From assembly GCF_017873395.1 (NCBI RefSeq), contig NZ_JAGGKC010000008.1, positions 59,084 through 123,083 of the forward strand: 64,000 bases of DNA, written 5' to 3'. The number at the start of each line of letters is the position of its first letter. Position 1 is the stretch's first letter. Positions 1 through 7,608 of the stretch are shown here, in pieces. This DNA is from Youngiibacter multivorans (lineage in GTDB: Bacteria; Bacillota; Clostridia; Clostridiales; Clostridiaceae). Below the pieces are notes generated by a model that saw only the letters and a program-made list of their open reading frames with translations, was not told the origin of the DNA and did no database searches. A program made the translations under genes and the position numbers.

Positions 1-695
1 CCCGTAAGGCAAGCCTTTGAGACAACGTGGCCAAGAGGCATCTTTTCCTTCTTGTAGACTATAGTAAGCTCGAGAGGATGGTTCTCGACAAGGAAGGATT
101 CATCAAGAGGAGTCTTAAGTGTCTCCATTGCCCACTCAACATACTTGACGTTGTTGACATGACCGTTGGGATCAATTTCACCGAAACGGACCTCGATGAC
201 CTTCTCTGAGGTCCAGGAGACATCCCTGCGCCTCCTGAGGGATTCTGTGTCTATGCTCTCTACTATGGCACTCTGGTCTTTGGTAAGGCTTTTGTCCTTA
301 CCGATATACACCTCAGCGATTGATTCAGGGATTCTGGCCATCCTCCTCTTTTCCAGGTCAATCACCAGCCACTGTGCAACAGCGGTGCCTATGATTTTAT
401 CTGTATCATCTAAAATGCTGTAGTACCTGTAGGAGCATACACCCTTGTCAAATACCGCAAAGGTCTTGAACCTCAAATCCCTTGCATAGTATCTTGTTTC
501 CTCCAGCCTGACCTTCCACTGCCTGAGCACCCACATGAGGCCAAGCCCATCCATATAGTCAGGCTCGAAGCCTATGCCAACTGTATGATACATGGATACA
601 GTGCCAAGCATCTGCAGCAGAGAATCGAACCTTATGTCAGAAAACCTGTCCACATCCCTGTAGTCTATCTTTATGGATTTTTCAAAATCCCTCAT
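1..695 (-). CDS. acyl-ACP thioesterase (3' end outside window)
   Basis: The gene runs off the left edge, so about 231 N-terminal residues are visible. It should hydrolyse acyl-ACP to free fatty acid and ACP. The reading frame begins MRDFEKSIKIDYRDVD and has the two-hotdog layout of the FatA/FatB family. The diagnostic segment DPNGHVNNVKYVEW lies at residues 175-188, with the catalytic Asn177 and His179. The start ATG overlaps the stop of pgeF by 4 bases (ATGA), so the two are translationally coupled. Family assignment is firm; chain-length preference cannot be read. The window also carries a full fab operon that would supply its substrate. Confidence 0.9.
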   Translation of the reverse strand, partial: MRDFEKSIKIDYRDVDRFSDIRFDSLLQMLGTVSMYHTVGIGFEPDYMDGLGLMWVLRQWKVRLEETRYYARDLRFKTFAVFDKGVCSYRYYSILDDTDKIIGTAVAQWLVIDLEKRRMARIPESIAEVYIGKDKSLTKDQSAIVESIDTESLRRRRDVSWTSEKVIEVRFGEIDPNGHVNNVKYVEWAMETLKTPLDESFLVENHPLELTIVYKKEKMPLGHVVSKACLT

Positions 696-1504
696 TCGTT
701 ATCCCCCTCCGCATCACTGCCGCACGAAGTACAGCAAGTTACCAAGCACATCAATCCGAAATTTCCTCTGTCACGCCTGTAGGAGTGAAGAAGTCCAGGT
801 TCGGAATAGGTTGACAGATCCATCAGGAATATTGCTTCAGCAGGTACTCCACGTCCAATCAGCATCGTCTTTACCAGGTCCCCCAGGTCCAGATGATATT
901 TCCCGTTCCCGAGTGACTCATACTGTATATTATCTTTTCTGAATGCTTCTTCGAACAGACCAAAGACATCCTCGCCTATCTCAAAATCCATGAAGCCTAT
1001 ATGAGGTCCTATAATTGCCACGATATCTGAAGGGTCGCTTCCGTACGACTCGGCCATCTTCTCAAGAGCCTTTTCAGAAATCCTTGCCAGAGTCCCCTTC
1101 CATCCTGAATGGATGTTAGCGTGGACCTTATTCCTGGTATCAAAAAGAACTACAGGGACACAGTCGGCGAAGGTAGTTGAAAGGGCAGCACCCTTAAGAC
1201 CTGTAACCATGGCATCCCCTTCTCCCAAGAGCCTGCCAAGCCTGTGTGGCTCACCCTGGCCATTTGACCTTACATCTATGACAACATCGGAATGTATCTG
1301 TTCCATGAAGAAATGTGGAGCCTTATCCAGATCCATTGCCGAAAACACATTCCTGAAGCTTTCTTCCAGGTTCTCCAGTGACTTTGCAGTCTTCCTTCCC
1401 ATGTCCATTGAATTGGTCGTGAATATGACCTTCAGCCCCATCGCCTCAAGCTGCGGGACTGTGATGTATCTTGAATCTCCATGCTCTATAATCCTATATT
1501 CCAT
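692..1504 (-). CDS. pgeF: PgeF/YfiH-type purine nucleoside phosphorylase (multicopper-oxidase-fold domain)
   Basis: A protein of about 270 residues, usual for the family. Members act on purine nucleosides and inosine, and the E. coli homologue edits a peptidoglycan precursor; the role here is inferred. Family signatures are visible: the HSDVV segment, the FADCVPVVLFD block, HSGWKGT, and IGPHIGFMDFEIG, giving the His/Cys/His zinc site. I chose the second of two adjacent ATGs because GGAGG then sits 5 bases upstream; the first ATG leaves only 2. A longer upstream reading to 1627 has no ribosome site. It is coupled by a 4-base overlap to the thioesterase and is divergent from idi. Confidence 0.9.
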   Translation of the reverse strand: MEYRIIEHGDSRYITVPQLEAMGLKVIFTTNSMDMGRKTAKSLENLEESFRNVFSAMDLDKAPHFFMEQIHSDVVIDVRSNGQGEPHRLGRLLGEGDAMVTGLKGAALSTTFADCVPVVLFDTRNKVHANIHSGWKGTLARISEKALEKMAESYGSDPSDIVAIIGPHIGFMDFEIGEDVFGLFEEAFRKDNIQYESLGNGKYHLDLGDLVKTMLIGRGVPAEAIFLMDLSTYSEPGLLHSYRRDRGNFGLMCLVTCCTSCGSDAEGDNE

Positions 1505-1525
1505 CATTTCCTCCGTATAAGGAAA

Positions 1526-1534
1526 AGTATACCA
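1526..1534 (-). promoter_or_regulatory. extended -10 promoter for pgeF-thioesterase
   Basis: On the minus strand TGGTATACT matches the extended -10 form TGnTATAAT with one mismatch, about 20 bases before the pgeF start. I see no good -35. It lies in the divergent pgeF/idi spacer. Confidence 0.45.
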
Positions 1535-1641
1535 AAAAAAGATGACCAGCGACTTTAAGATTTCATTAATTGACTCATCTCCATGGACACAGGAGCCTGC
1601 ATGGTGTAGAATCTCATGATATGGCACTAGGAGTGATTTGA

Positions 1642-2175
1642 ATGGAAATGGTTATTCTTGTCGATGAAAAAGACAATGAGATAGGATCAATGGAAAAGAT
1701 GGAAGCACATGTCAAGGGAGTAAAGCACAGAGCCTTTTCAGTGTTCGTATTCAACTCGGAAGGCAGGCTCCTCCTCCACAGGAGAGCACTTGACAAGTAC
1801 CATTCTGGAGGCCTTTGGACAAACACATGCTGCAGTCATCCAAGACCTGGTGAAACCTCAATTGGGGGAGCTCATCGCAGGCTGATTGAAGAGATGGGCT
1901 TTGATACTGAACTTGAGCATGCTTTCGAGCTGAGCTATGAGGTCAGGTTCGAGAGTGGAATATGGGAGAATGAATACGACCATGTTTTTGTCGGCAGGTA
2001 TGATGGGAAATATGCCTTGGACAGCAGTGAGGTACATGAAGCAAAATGGATATCCATTCCTGAACTCAGGGAAATGATCAAGAGAGAACCTGAAAGCTTG
2101 ACACACTGGTTCAGGCTGATCATGGAAAATGAGCAGTTCCTCAAACACCTCGAAAATATGGAATTGAACGACTGA
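1642..2175 (+). CDS. idi: isopentenyl-diphosphate delta-isomerase, type 1
   Basis: A 177-residue Nudix protein that interconverts IPP and DMAPP for isoprenoid synthesis. The type 1 signatures are present: HRAFSVFVF near residue 30, WTNTCCSHP at 59-67 with the catalytic Cys and a metal-binding His, the Nudix helix around GAHRRLIEEMGF, and WENEYDHVF at 108-116 with the metal/catalytic Glu pair. AGGAG lies 8 bases before the ATG. It is monocistronic and divergent from pgeF. Many Bacillota use the flavin type 2 enzyme instead, so a type 1 isomerase is a small point of interest. Length is normal. Confidence 0.93.
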   Translation: MEMVILVDEKDNEIGSMEKMEAHVKGVKHRAFSVFVFNSEGRLLLHRRALDKYHSGGLWTNTCCSHPRPGETSIGGAHRRLIEEMGFDTELEHAFELSYEVRFESGIWENEYDHVFVGRYDGKYALDSSEVHEAKWISIPELREMIKREPESLTHWFRLIMENEQFLKHLENMELND

Positions 2176-2332
2176 CAGCTATTTTTCGACAAAATTAATA
2201 GTTTGTTCAGATATGCATAATACCAGTTTCTTATTTGTTGGATATCATAAATAAAGATACAGCGTGGCCCCTGTAGCCTGGAGGACAGCTCCTTGCAACA
2301 ATCCTCACTGTATTGACAGTTCCATGTCGAAT

Positions 2333-2370
2333 GAGCTGGAAGCAAACAGTGCTTCCAGCTCACTTTTTTT
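2333..2370 (+). terminator. intrinsic terminator downstream of idi
   Basis: A 12-bp perfect stem (GAGCTGGAAGCA pairing with TGCTTCCAGCTC) with a 5-base loop is followed by ACTTTTTTT. It lies about 160 bases beyond the idi stop, so idi would have a long 3' tail or a separate short transcript ends here. Elsewhere in the 2176-2542 gap I see no gene, no tRNA and no recognised RNA family. Confidence 0.85.
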
Positions 2371-2542
2371 GCTTTTCTCCAATGGATTCCCTGCAGTTTA
2401 TAGTAAATTGAGTAAACCAAAACACTAAATATACTGGAGTATCCATGGAAAATACATGTTTGTGATTCAGCCAAAGAATAACAATAATAGTCAACGCGAT
2501 TTAGTCGTGTATTTACAATAGATATGTTGCCTCAGAATACCC

Positions 2543-3796
2543 CTATTTCAAAACAATCTTGTCCGGGAAAGCCTGTTTTCTCGAGACGTTCCACATCCTG
2601 TCGATATAGGCTGTTGTATATACCTGTTCTATGTGATGATAAATCCCGGCTGCTTTGTCGGTCAGCTCATAAATGTTGTCCTTTCTGATAATGAAACCAA
2701 GCTTTTCAGCAATAAGCATTTCCAATCCATACATTCGGTTCAATGGAACTCCAACAATTTTCTCGAATTTGACCGGATCAATCCTCAATGCATAGGCACT
2801 CCAGAATAGGAAATAGGCTGCACGCTGCCGCTTAGTAAATTGGAGTGTCAATGAAGTCGGAAGAGATTCTTCATTTACCCTATTGATATAGCCATCGATT
2901 GAAAAAGTGTTGATTTTGAAGATATCCTTAAGAAGACTTGTAGCTGACACTCCGAATCCCAAGAATGTATCCCTTGTTACTGAGGAGTATTTTTCGGTCC
3001 CTCCCTTTGCGAAGGTCCAGACTGAAGTCCTCTCAAGGCCCATGTTTCGGCAGCTAGAAGCAAGCTGCTTCAGCATCCTCTTCTTCACCTTTTCAGGCAT
3101 GGGCCTGTACGCATTGTCAGCGAAGGTGAAGTCTATGAACGGATAGGTCGATACCTGGGTTGCACCATTATCAAAGGCTTTGCCTATGTCATCTGCAAGT
3201 GTTTCATCAGTTTGACCTGGTATCGCGAAGATAAGGTCGACATCGGTAACTTCAAAGCCATGATTCTTGACCAAACGCACCTTATCTTCAAATGGCTCCC
3301 ACTTCCTCCCAAGCTTCTCCAGGCAGCCTTTGTTGAAAGACTGTATTCCAAGGCTTACCATGGTTACCCCTGCTTCAGAAAGCTTGTTGAGGTTCGCCTC
3401 AGTGATGTCTGTCGGATGAAGCTCTACCCCGGTTCCACCAGTAATGATGAAATGCTTTTTAAGGCTTCCGATGATATCCTTCAGGTCATCAATCATAAGT
3501 GCAGGCGTCCCTCCGCCGAAATAGAGGCTTGTAACCCGCTTGGGAAACTTCAGGTCCCTTGTCACCAGGTCGATTTCCTTCAGAAGTGCTGCCTTGTAGG
3601 CCGCTGCCCTCTTGACATCATATATCTCCTTGCAATATGGACAGAAGCTGCAGATGGACCTGCAGAATGGAATATGAACATAAAGCCCAAGGTCATCAAG
3701 TTTTTCAAACTCCAGCCTGTTCTTATAATTGCCTTCAAATACAAAAGGCTTTAGCGATCTTGTAAGGATTATTCTTAAAAGTGATGTGAGAAGCAT
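2543..3796 (-). CDS. HemW-like radical SAM protein (coproporphyrinogen III oxidase family)
   Basis: About 417 residues. The radical SAM cluster motif CRSICSFC places Cys45, Cys49 and Cys52 after the family's YVHIPFC lead, with the GGGTP motif and a DVDLIFAIPGQT strand downstream. This is the HemW/HemN-type fold. I do not call it HemW because flanking genes are not chaperone genes and the C-terminal half diverges. The start is the second Met codon of the frame: GGAGGG is 6 bases upstream, whereas it abuts the first ATG. It follows a second radical SAM gene by only 11 bases, so both are one operon with the SHOCT gene. Substrate unknown. Confidence 0.75.
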   Translation of the reverse strand: MLLTSLLRIILTRSLKPFVFEGNYKNRLEFEKLDDLGLYVHIPFCRSICSFCPYCKEIYDVKRAAAYKAALLKEIDLVTRDLKFPKRVTSLYFGGGTPALMIDDLKDIIGSLKKHFIITGGTGVELHPTDITEANLNKLSEAGVTMVSLGIQSFNKGCLEKLGRKWEPFEDKVRLVKNHGFEVTDVDLIFAIPGQTDETLADDIGKAFDNGATQVSTYPFIDFTFADNAYRPMPEKVKKRMLKQLASSCRNMGLERTSVWTFAKGGTEKYSSVTRDTFLGFGVSATSLLKDIFKINTFSIDGYINRVNEESLPTSLTLQFTKRQRAAYFLFWSAYALRIDPVKFEKIVGVPLNRMYGLEMLIAEKLGFIIRKDNIYELTDKAAGIYHHIEQVYTTAYIDRMWNVSRKQAFPDKIVLK

Positions 3797-3807
3797 CTCC
3801 ATCCCTC

Positions 3808-4710
3808 CTAGAGGTATCTTAAGTATGTTCGCAGCATGTCGAAAATGACACTGACATGTCCTGAAAATACCAGCGAGAACTCAGCTGCGAAGAAGAAGCC
3901 GCATTGGGAGCAGAGGTTTGGGATTTCGATGCAGCGTCCGCAGGTCCACATCTTTCCGTTTTCCATCACAATGCATTGATGGCAGGGAGTCCTGAAGCTG
4001 TTGTCAATGATATAGGGGAATGCGCTCCTGAGATTGAAGATTGGATATCCTTCACCAATCAATCCTTCAATCTGGTCACAGCAGTCCTTTCTCTCTTCTC
4101 TTGTAAGCATAAGACCCTCTGTTCCAGGATAAGGGGTGTGGAAGTTGAAGGAAATTGCCTTTACATTCGGTAAGCTCTTAGCAGTTTGACATACTGTCTC
4201 GATATCCCTTTTGTTTATATTGTTTATAGCCATATAAAGGCATATATTGTCTGAGATTGAATCTGTAATGTTTTCCAGAATCGTGTCGTATGTATCTCCC
4301 CGTATGTAGTTATGATTCTCCCTTCCTCCATCCAGGCTCACCATTATAAGGTCTGCTTCAGGCACATCCAGCCTGAATGTTCCGTTGGTGACTATGTTCA
4401 CCAGCAGGAAACCCATTCTCTTCGCTTCGATGACAAGGTCCCTGAGTGTGATTCCATGGACTTGCCACAGGAATGGTTCTCCGCCGTAAAGGAAGAGTAT
4501 ACGGATTCCATCAGAGTACATTTTTTCCATGTCAGCCTTTATCTGGATATAAGGATAAATCACAGAGGTAATGTTTCCAACAGCACAATGCCTGCAGGAG
4601 AGATTGCACCTGTCAGTAAGGATGATGGACCCCATTAGAGGCTCCTGTCTCCTCAAAATAACTGTTTTGATGCCGAAGTAAGCCAGTTCAAGGAATGTTC
4701 TTGGTTTCAT
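3808..4710 (-). CDS. radical SAM protein with C-terminal cysteine cluster
   Basis: About 300 residues. CNLSCRHC at residues 35-42 is the CxxxCxxC site for the SAM-cleaving 4Fe-4S cluster, followed by FLYGGEPFLW and TNGTF, as in MoaA/PqqE-type proteins. Near the C-terminus CHQC, then CGRC and CSQC, form a SPASM/twitch-like set of six cysteines that could hold extra clusters. The last 30 residues are hydrophobic. I chose the ATG with GGGAGG 6 bases upstream; an upstream Met would run into the SHOCT gene. No precursor peptide is visible next to it, so a RiPP role is not supported. Function unknown. Confidence 0.75.
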   Translation of the reverse strand: MKPRTFLELAYFGIKTVILRRQEPLMGSIILTDRCNLSCRHCAVGNITSVIYPYIQIKADMEKMYSDGIRILFLYGGEPFLWQVHGITLRDLVIEAKRMGFLLVNIVTNGTFRLDVPEADLIMVSLDGGRENHNYIRGDTYDTILENITDSISDNICLYMAINNINKRDIETVCQTAKSLPNVKAISFNFHTPYPGTEGLMLTREERKDCCDQIEGLIGEGYPIFNLRSAFPYIIDNSFRTPCHQCIVMENGKMWTCGRCIEIPNLCSQCGFFFAAEFSLVFSGHVSVIFDMLRTYLRYL

Positions 4711-4729
4711 GTCATACCTCCCTGGCATG

Positions 4730-5005
4730 TCACTTGCCTGACGTTTCTTCAAGGTCAGCCTTTATTCGTTTGAACTCCTCAGCATCGATCTCACCCTTTG
4801 CATACCTCTCACGAAGAATTGACATTGCATTATCGTTTCGATTTTTTGGATAATCCGTCCTTACAATATATTTCTTGAACATTTTTACTGCAATGACTAT
4901 TACGACCGCCCAGAAAAGAAGGTACATTGCCATGGAGGCCAGGCCAAGCCACCAGGACTCCCCTTCCTGAAACAATTGGCTGCTGGGACCGTAGAAAGGA
5001 TGCAT
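4730..5005 (-). CDS. SHOCT-domain small membrane protein
   Basis: 91 residues: one transmembrane helix at about 24-43 (SMAMYLLFWAVVIVIAVKMF), a basic linker, then a SHOCT domain at about 62-87 (ILRERYAKGEIDAEEFKRIK). SHOCT is a short C-terminal oligomerisation-type domain of poorly known role. AAGGAGGG is well placed before the ATG. First gene of a three-gene operon with two radical SAM genes; the stop lies 19 bases from the next start. No enzymatic residues are seen, so it may anchor or organise the radical SAM proteins (inference). Confidence 0.8.
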   Translation of the reverse strand: MHPFYGPSSQLFQEGESWWLGLASMAMYLLFWAVVIVIAVKMFKKYIVRTDYPKNRNDNAMSILRERYAKGEIDAEEFKRIKADLEETSGK

Positions 5006-5035
5006 GTAAATCCCTCCTTATAATTTGGACAAATA

Positions 5036-5130
5036 CAAAAGCCGGCCAAAGGGCCGGCTTGCGAGCGTATGATTATTCAGCAACATTGAAATGCGGGGTC
5101 GCATTCACCAATCCCTCAGGGATATCCTAT
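5036..5130 (-). promoter_or_regulatory. putative structured leader of the SHOCT/radical SAM operon
   Basis: Between the mapped promoter and the SHOCT start the minus strand can form successive hairpins: ATCCC-TGA-GGGAT (5111-5123), AATGCG-ACCC-CGCATT (5090-5105), and the GC-rich terminator at 5039-5060. A GTG at about 5108 after GAGGG could start an 11-codon peptide (VNATPHFNVAE, stop). The layout is that of a conditional terminator leader, but I recognise no riboswitch family. Confidence 0.4.
5039..5060 (-). terminator. intrinsic terminator between cupin gene and SHOCT operon
   Basis: On the minus strand AAGCCGGCC-CTTT-GGCCGGC is followed by TTTTGTATTTG. It ends the PadR-NapH-cupin transcript and may also act as an attenuator, because a good promoter lies upstream of it and the SHOCT ribosome site only about 25 bases downstream. 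Confidence 0.7.
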
Positions 5131-5136
5131 AAGTCA

Positions 5137-5165
5137 AGTATAGGCCTTTCGGGCTCTGCTAGCAA
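5137..5165 (-). promoter_or_regulatory. sigma-70 type promoter for the SHOCT/radical SAM operon
   Basis: Minus strand TTGCTA, 17-base spacer, TATACT. It places the start of transcription about 125 bases before the SHOCT ATG and upstream of the 5039-5060 terminator. No comparably good promoter lies between that terminator and the gene. Confidence 0.5.
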
Positions 5166-5234
5166 CAGTACCAGTCTAATCAGCGTTGTCGCCTTCGAAT
5201 ACACCTGGCATTAACAATAAGCCAAAATAGGGAA

Positions 5235-5555
5235 TCATTTTTCTTGATCACTCTGAGTTTTAATTTGGACTCCCATCAGCCTGGCTCCCTCTTTTGACTC
5301 CATAGACAATATGGCAGGCTCTGTGATGAAAACCTGGTTTTCCTTCAAGACTGATGTCTCATCATTTTTCCTAAGCAATACTTCACCTTTGACCACATAA
5401 AACATGACGTAGGTCTCCATATGGCAAGGAGGGATACTACCGCCGGCCTCCAGTACTATTACTCTTGTCTTGAACAGGTCATTCTGGAAGAATACATTAA
5501 CCTGCCTGTTTTCATAACCCTGAGCTTCCAGACTCATCAGGTCAAATATCTTCAT
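5235..5555 (-). CDS. small cupin-domain protein
   Basis: 106 residues forming a single cupin barrel: the first motif region is PPCHMETYVMFYVVKGEV and the second follows as a weaker repeat near residues 70-90. The metal-site histidines are largely absent (one clear His in CHMETY), so it may be a sensor or binding protein rather than an enzyme. The start lies 4 bases after the stop of the NapH-like gene, making it the last gene of the padR operon. Specific function unknown. Confidence 0.7.
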   Translation of the reverse strand: MKIFDLMSLEAQGYENRQVNVFFQNDLFKTRVIVLEAGGSIPPCHMETYVMFYVVKGEVLLRKNDETSVLKENQVFITEPAILSMESKEGARLMGVQIKTQSDQEK

Positions 5556-5559
5556 TTAC

Positions 5560-6213
5560 TTAACCAACCTCATATCTGTATTTTTTACCAAAGTCGATTG
5601 CATCCTTAGGACATACGAGTTCGCAGTTATAGCACTGATGGCAAAGCTTGGAATTGATGTCAGCTTTCTTGTTCTGAGGCAATACCAGTATTGCCTGTGA
5701 AGGGCATGCCTTCTCACACAGTTTGCAGCCAATGCATTTGTCTTGGTCAACTCTTCTGGAAAAGAATGCGAACTTCCCTGCAAAGCCCTGCAAAATTCCA
5801 AAAGGACAAATTTTATTATGAAAGACCTCCGGTTTATATCTTAAGGTCACCAATACTGAAAGCACAAGAAGGTATAAAAGGACGGGAACATTTACTCCGG
5901 TAAGTTTTTTCACGGCAGCCATTGAAGCAACGCTGGCAAAAAGCACAACCCATCCCAGCCAGCCGCTTTCAAGAACTTTGGGAGTATCTTTGAGTTTAAT
6001 GCCGAGCTTCTTGTCGATCCATTCAGTAACGATCATAAGTGTATTCATCGGACATATCCATCCGCAGAATATCCTGCCAAAGAACAATGCTGCGATTAGG
6101 CTTACGCCGAAAATGCCTAACCACAGAACTGGCGTACCCTTAGACATTATGAAAATGAATAATACCAGGAAACCAATCCTTATCAAATTGATCTGAAGCT
6201 TTTTTGTGTTCAT
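5560..6213 (-). CDS. NapH/NosR-like membrane 4Fe-4S protein
   Basis: 217 residues. About four transmembrane helices lie in the N-terminal two thirds. The family motif FCGWICPMNTL follows helix two and ICPFG comes later; both are CxxxCP-type cysteine pairs known from NapH, CcoG and NosR. Two classical ferredoxin motifs close the protein (CIGCKLCEKACP and CHQCYNCELVCP). Such proteins pass electrons across or along the membrane to redox enzymes. No nitrate or nitrous oxide genes are nearby, so the partner is unknown; the adjacent cupin is the only candidate. It overlaps padR by 4 bases. Confidence 0.8.
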   Translation of the reverse strand: MNTKKLQINLIRIGFLVLFIFIMSKGTPVLWLGIFGVSLIAALFFGRIFCGWICPMNTLMIVTEWIDKKLGIKLKDTPKVLESGWLGWVVLFASVASMAAVKKLTGVNVPVLLYLLVLSVLVTLRYKPEVFHNKICPFGILQGFAGKFAFFSRRVDQDKCIGCKLCEKACPSQAILVLPQNKKADINSKLCHQCYNCELVCPKDAIDFGKKYRYEVG

Positions 6214-6599
6214 TCTCCATCCTCCGTTTTTTTAATTCCAAGCTCATCATATCTTCCAATAAGCCTTTCTATGCGCGCTTTTCTCATTTTCATGATCTTG
6301 ATCCTCTTATCAAGTTCGATTGTTCCATTCTCAGATATCCTGTATACCCTTCTCTTGGGACCCTGTCCGCCTTCTTCCCAGAACGATTCTACTAGCTTTT
6401 CCTTCTCCATGTTCCTTAAGGTCCTATAAAGTGTACTTACATTCAGTTCTTCTTCAGAGAAACCGAAAAATGAAAGCTCCTCGACAAGTCCATAACCATA
6501 ACCGACATCATCATAAAGAAGCAATAACAGACATACCTCCAGGAACCTTTCCATTTTGTGGCTTTTGCTGTTGAAAATCAGACCATGCTCATCACTCAT
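6210..6599 (-). CDS. PadR-family transcriptional regulator
   Basis: 129 residues with the PadR winged helix: LLLLYDDVGYGYGLVEELSFFG, then VSTLYRTLRNMEKEKLV as recognition helix and the wing around GPKRRVYRISENG. PadR proteins are usually local, ligand-responsive repressors of the operon they head. It is the first gene of a three-gene operon (regulator, NapH-like ferredoxin, cupin). A consensus promoter and two dyads lie directly upstream, consistent with autoregulation (inference). Confidence 0.85.
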   Translation of the reverse strand: MSDEHGLIFNSKSHKMERFLEVCLLLLLYDDVGYGYGLVEELSFFGFSEEELNVSTLYRTLRNMEKEKLVESFWEEGGQGPKRRVYRISENGTIELDKRIKIMKMRKARIERLIGRYDELGIKKTEDGE

Positions 6600-6619
6600 C
6601 GGCTACCTCCATAAATCTT

Positions 6620-6654
6620 ACTATATGCATAGTGAATATAGTCATGTTGCACAT
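6620..6654 (-). promoter_or_regulatory. candidate PadR operator dyads
   Basis: Two short inverted repeats lie between the promoter and the padR start: ACTAT-ATGC-ATAGT at 6620-6633 and ATGT-TGC-ACAT at 6644-6654. ACTAT recurs three times on the minus strand in this stretch. ATGT/ACAT half sites are typical of PadR operators, although the usual spacing is longer. Confidence 0.4.
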
Positions 6655-6683
6655 AGTATAAAAGCAATTATGAACAAAGTCAA
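6655..6683 (-). promoter_or_regulatory. promoter of the padR operon
   Basis: Minus strand TTGACT, 17-base spacer, TATACT: close to the housekeeping consensus. It is followed within a few bases by the dyads at 6620-6654. Confidence 0.75.
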
Positions 6684-6692
6684 CAAATTAAA

Positions 6693-6729
6693 ATACCGGT
6701 ATCCTGGAATCAATCCCGAATGCCGGTAT
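6693..6729 (-). terminator. terminator of the lipoprotein gene
   Basis: An imperfect stem of about 16 pairs (ATACCGG arms outermost) is followed on the minus strand by TATTTTAATTTG. It separates the lipoprotein gene from the padR promoter. Confidence 0.6.
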
Positions 6730-6775
6730 CTTTGAAATGGGATAATCAAATTTTCAGCAGCCTGAAATACGGTTG

Positions 6776-7255
6776 TCAATTCTGAATAAACCTGAACCAA
6801 TCAACCATATGCCTGCCATTCTCTTTGATAATTCGAATCAGACCGGCGACTTCCTCCGTTGATAGGGTCCCATCCTCATGTTCATATGAGACTACCGCAT
6901 TAAACTTCATAGTTCCATCAATCTCATTGTCTGCCTTGCTTAACACATAATCATCCGCTACAGCCTTTACAATATCGGATTCCAGTACATCGAACTTCGG
7001 TATGATCCTGTTGGAGACCAAAGTGTTCCTGCATTTTTCGGTTAGCAGACCGTCGAAGTTATTTGTGATGAAGGCTTCAATTTCGGATTGAGGATTCGCC
7101 GAATTTATGAGGTCTTTAACCTCAGCCTTGTTTTCGTATTGTGCATAATATGAACTGATGAACGTGATTGCCGCTTTCTCTTCATCATTAACGACGCAAG
7201 AGCATGAAGCTAGTGCCATAAGCAGGGATAGAAACATTACAAGGATCTTTTTCAC
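6776..7255 (-). CDS. putative lipoprotein of unknown function
   Basis: 159 residues from a GTG start (VKKILVMFLSLLMALASCSC). The positive N-terminus, hydrophobic core and LASC lipobox indicate a signal peptidase II lipoprotein with the modified Cys at about residue 18. GGGGAG sits 6 bases before the GTG; an earlier ATG would add 26 residues ahead of the signal peptide and has no ribosome site. The rest is a soluble, mostly acidic domain (NEIDGTMKFNAVVSYEHEDG, IIKENGRHMVDWFRF) I do not recognise. It stands alone between terminators. Confidence 0.75.
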   Translation of the reverse strand: MKKILVMFLSLLMALASCSCVVNDEEKAAITFISSYYAQYENKAEVKDLINSANPQSEIEAFITNNFDGLLTEKCRNTLVSNRIIPKFDVLESDIVKAVADDYVLSKADNEIDGTMKFNAVVSYEHEDGTLSTEEVAGLIRIIKENGRHMVDWFRFIQN

Positions 7256-7560
7256 CGGGCACTCCCCTTTCTCTGGATTTTTAAAAGCTGGCAACTGCAA
7301 AATGTTTTCTGAAGTTTTCTTCAGATTGAACACTTCTTGCTCCGAAGTAGCCTCTTCAATTGCAGTTGCTCCTGTTTTTCAGAATTCGCTGGAACAGCAT
7401 TTTTGACGCATGCAGTTGGAATCATCTTTAAAGAAAGCATCCGACGCTTTCTCTTATGGCCATCCATCTTAAACATACATTGCTTTATATTATTATATCA
7501 CGAATATGTATACTGAGTTAAAATGTCGAATAAGTGATGGACGATGATATTGAACTTTGG
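7256..7560. other. intergenic, no gene recognised
   Basis: No coding frame with a ribosome site is seen on either strand. A 7-bp hairpin (AGAAAGC ... GCTTTCT) sits near 7431-7452 but lacks a clear T run. The stretch should hold the lipoprotein promoter, but I find no convincing -10/-35 pair. Confidence 0.4.
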
Positions 7561-7590
7561 TGATAAGAAAGGCCGTCTTCACAGACGGCC
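7561..7590 (-). terminator. terminator of the DUF975 gene / U32-mutS2 cluster
   Basis: Perfect 8-bp stem GGCCGTCT-GTGA-AGACGGCC on the minus strand followed by TTTCTTATC, 18 bases after the DUF975 stop. Confidence 0.85.
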
Positions 7591-7608
7591 AGGTTGAGTT
7601 CATGTATT

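Noticed and set aside
2200..2332. Small RNA gene or tRNA before the idi terminator
   Set aside because: No cloverleaf, no SRP/6S/RNase P signature and no convincing promoter; left as a possible 3' tail.
3808..4710. RiPP maturase locus
   Set aside because: No short precursor gene with a leader-core layout is seen next to the radical SAM genes.
5062..5234. Decayed protein gene downstream of the cupin gene
   Set aside because: Short peptides ending VNATPHFNVAE can be read but with an in-frame stop just upstream and no recognised family; the hairpin-promoter-terminator layout explains the stretch better.
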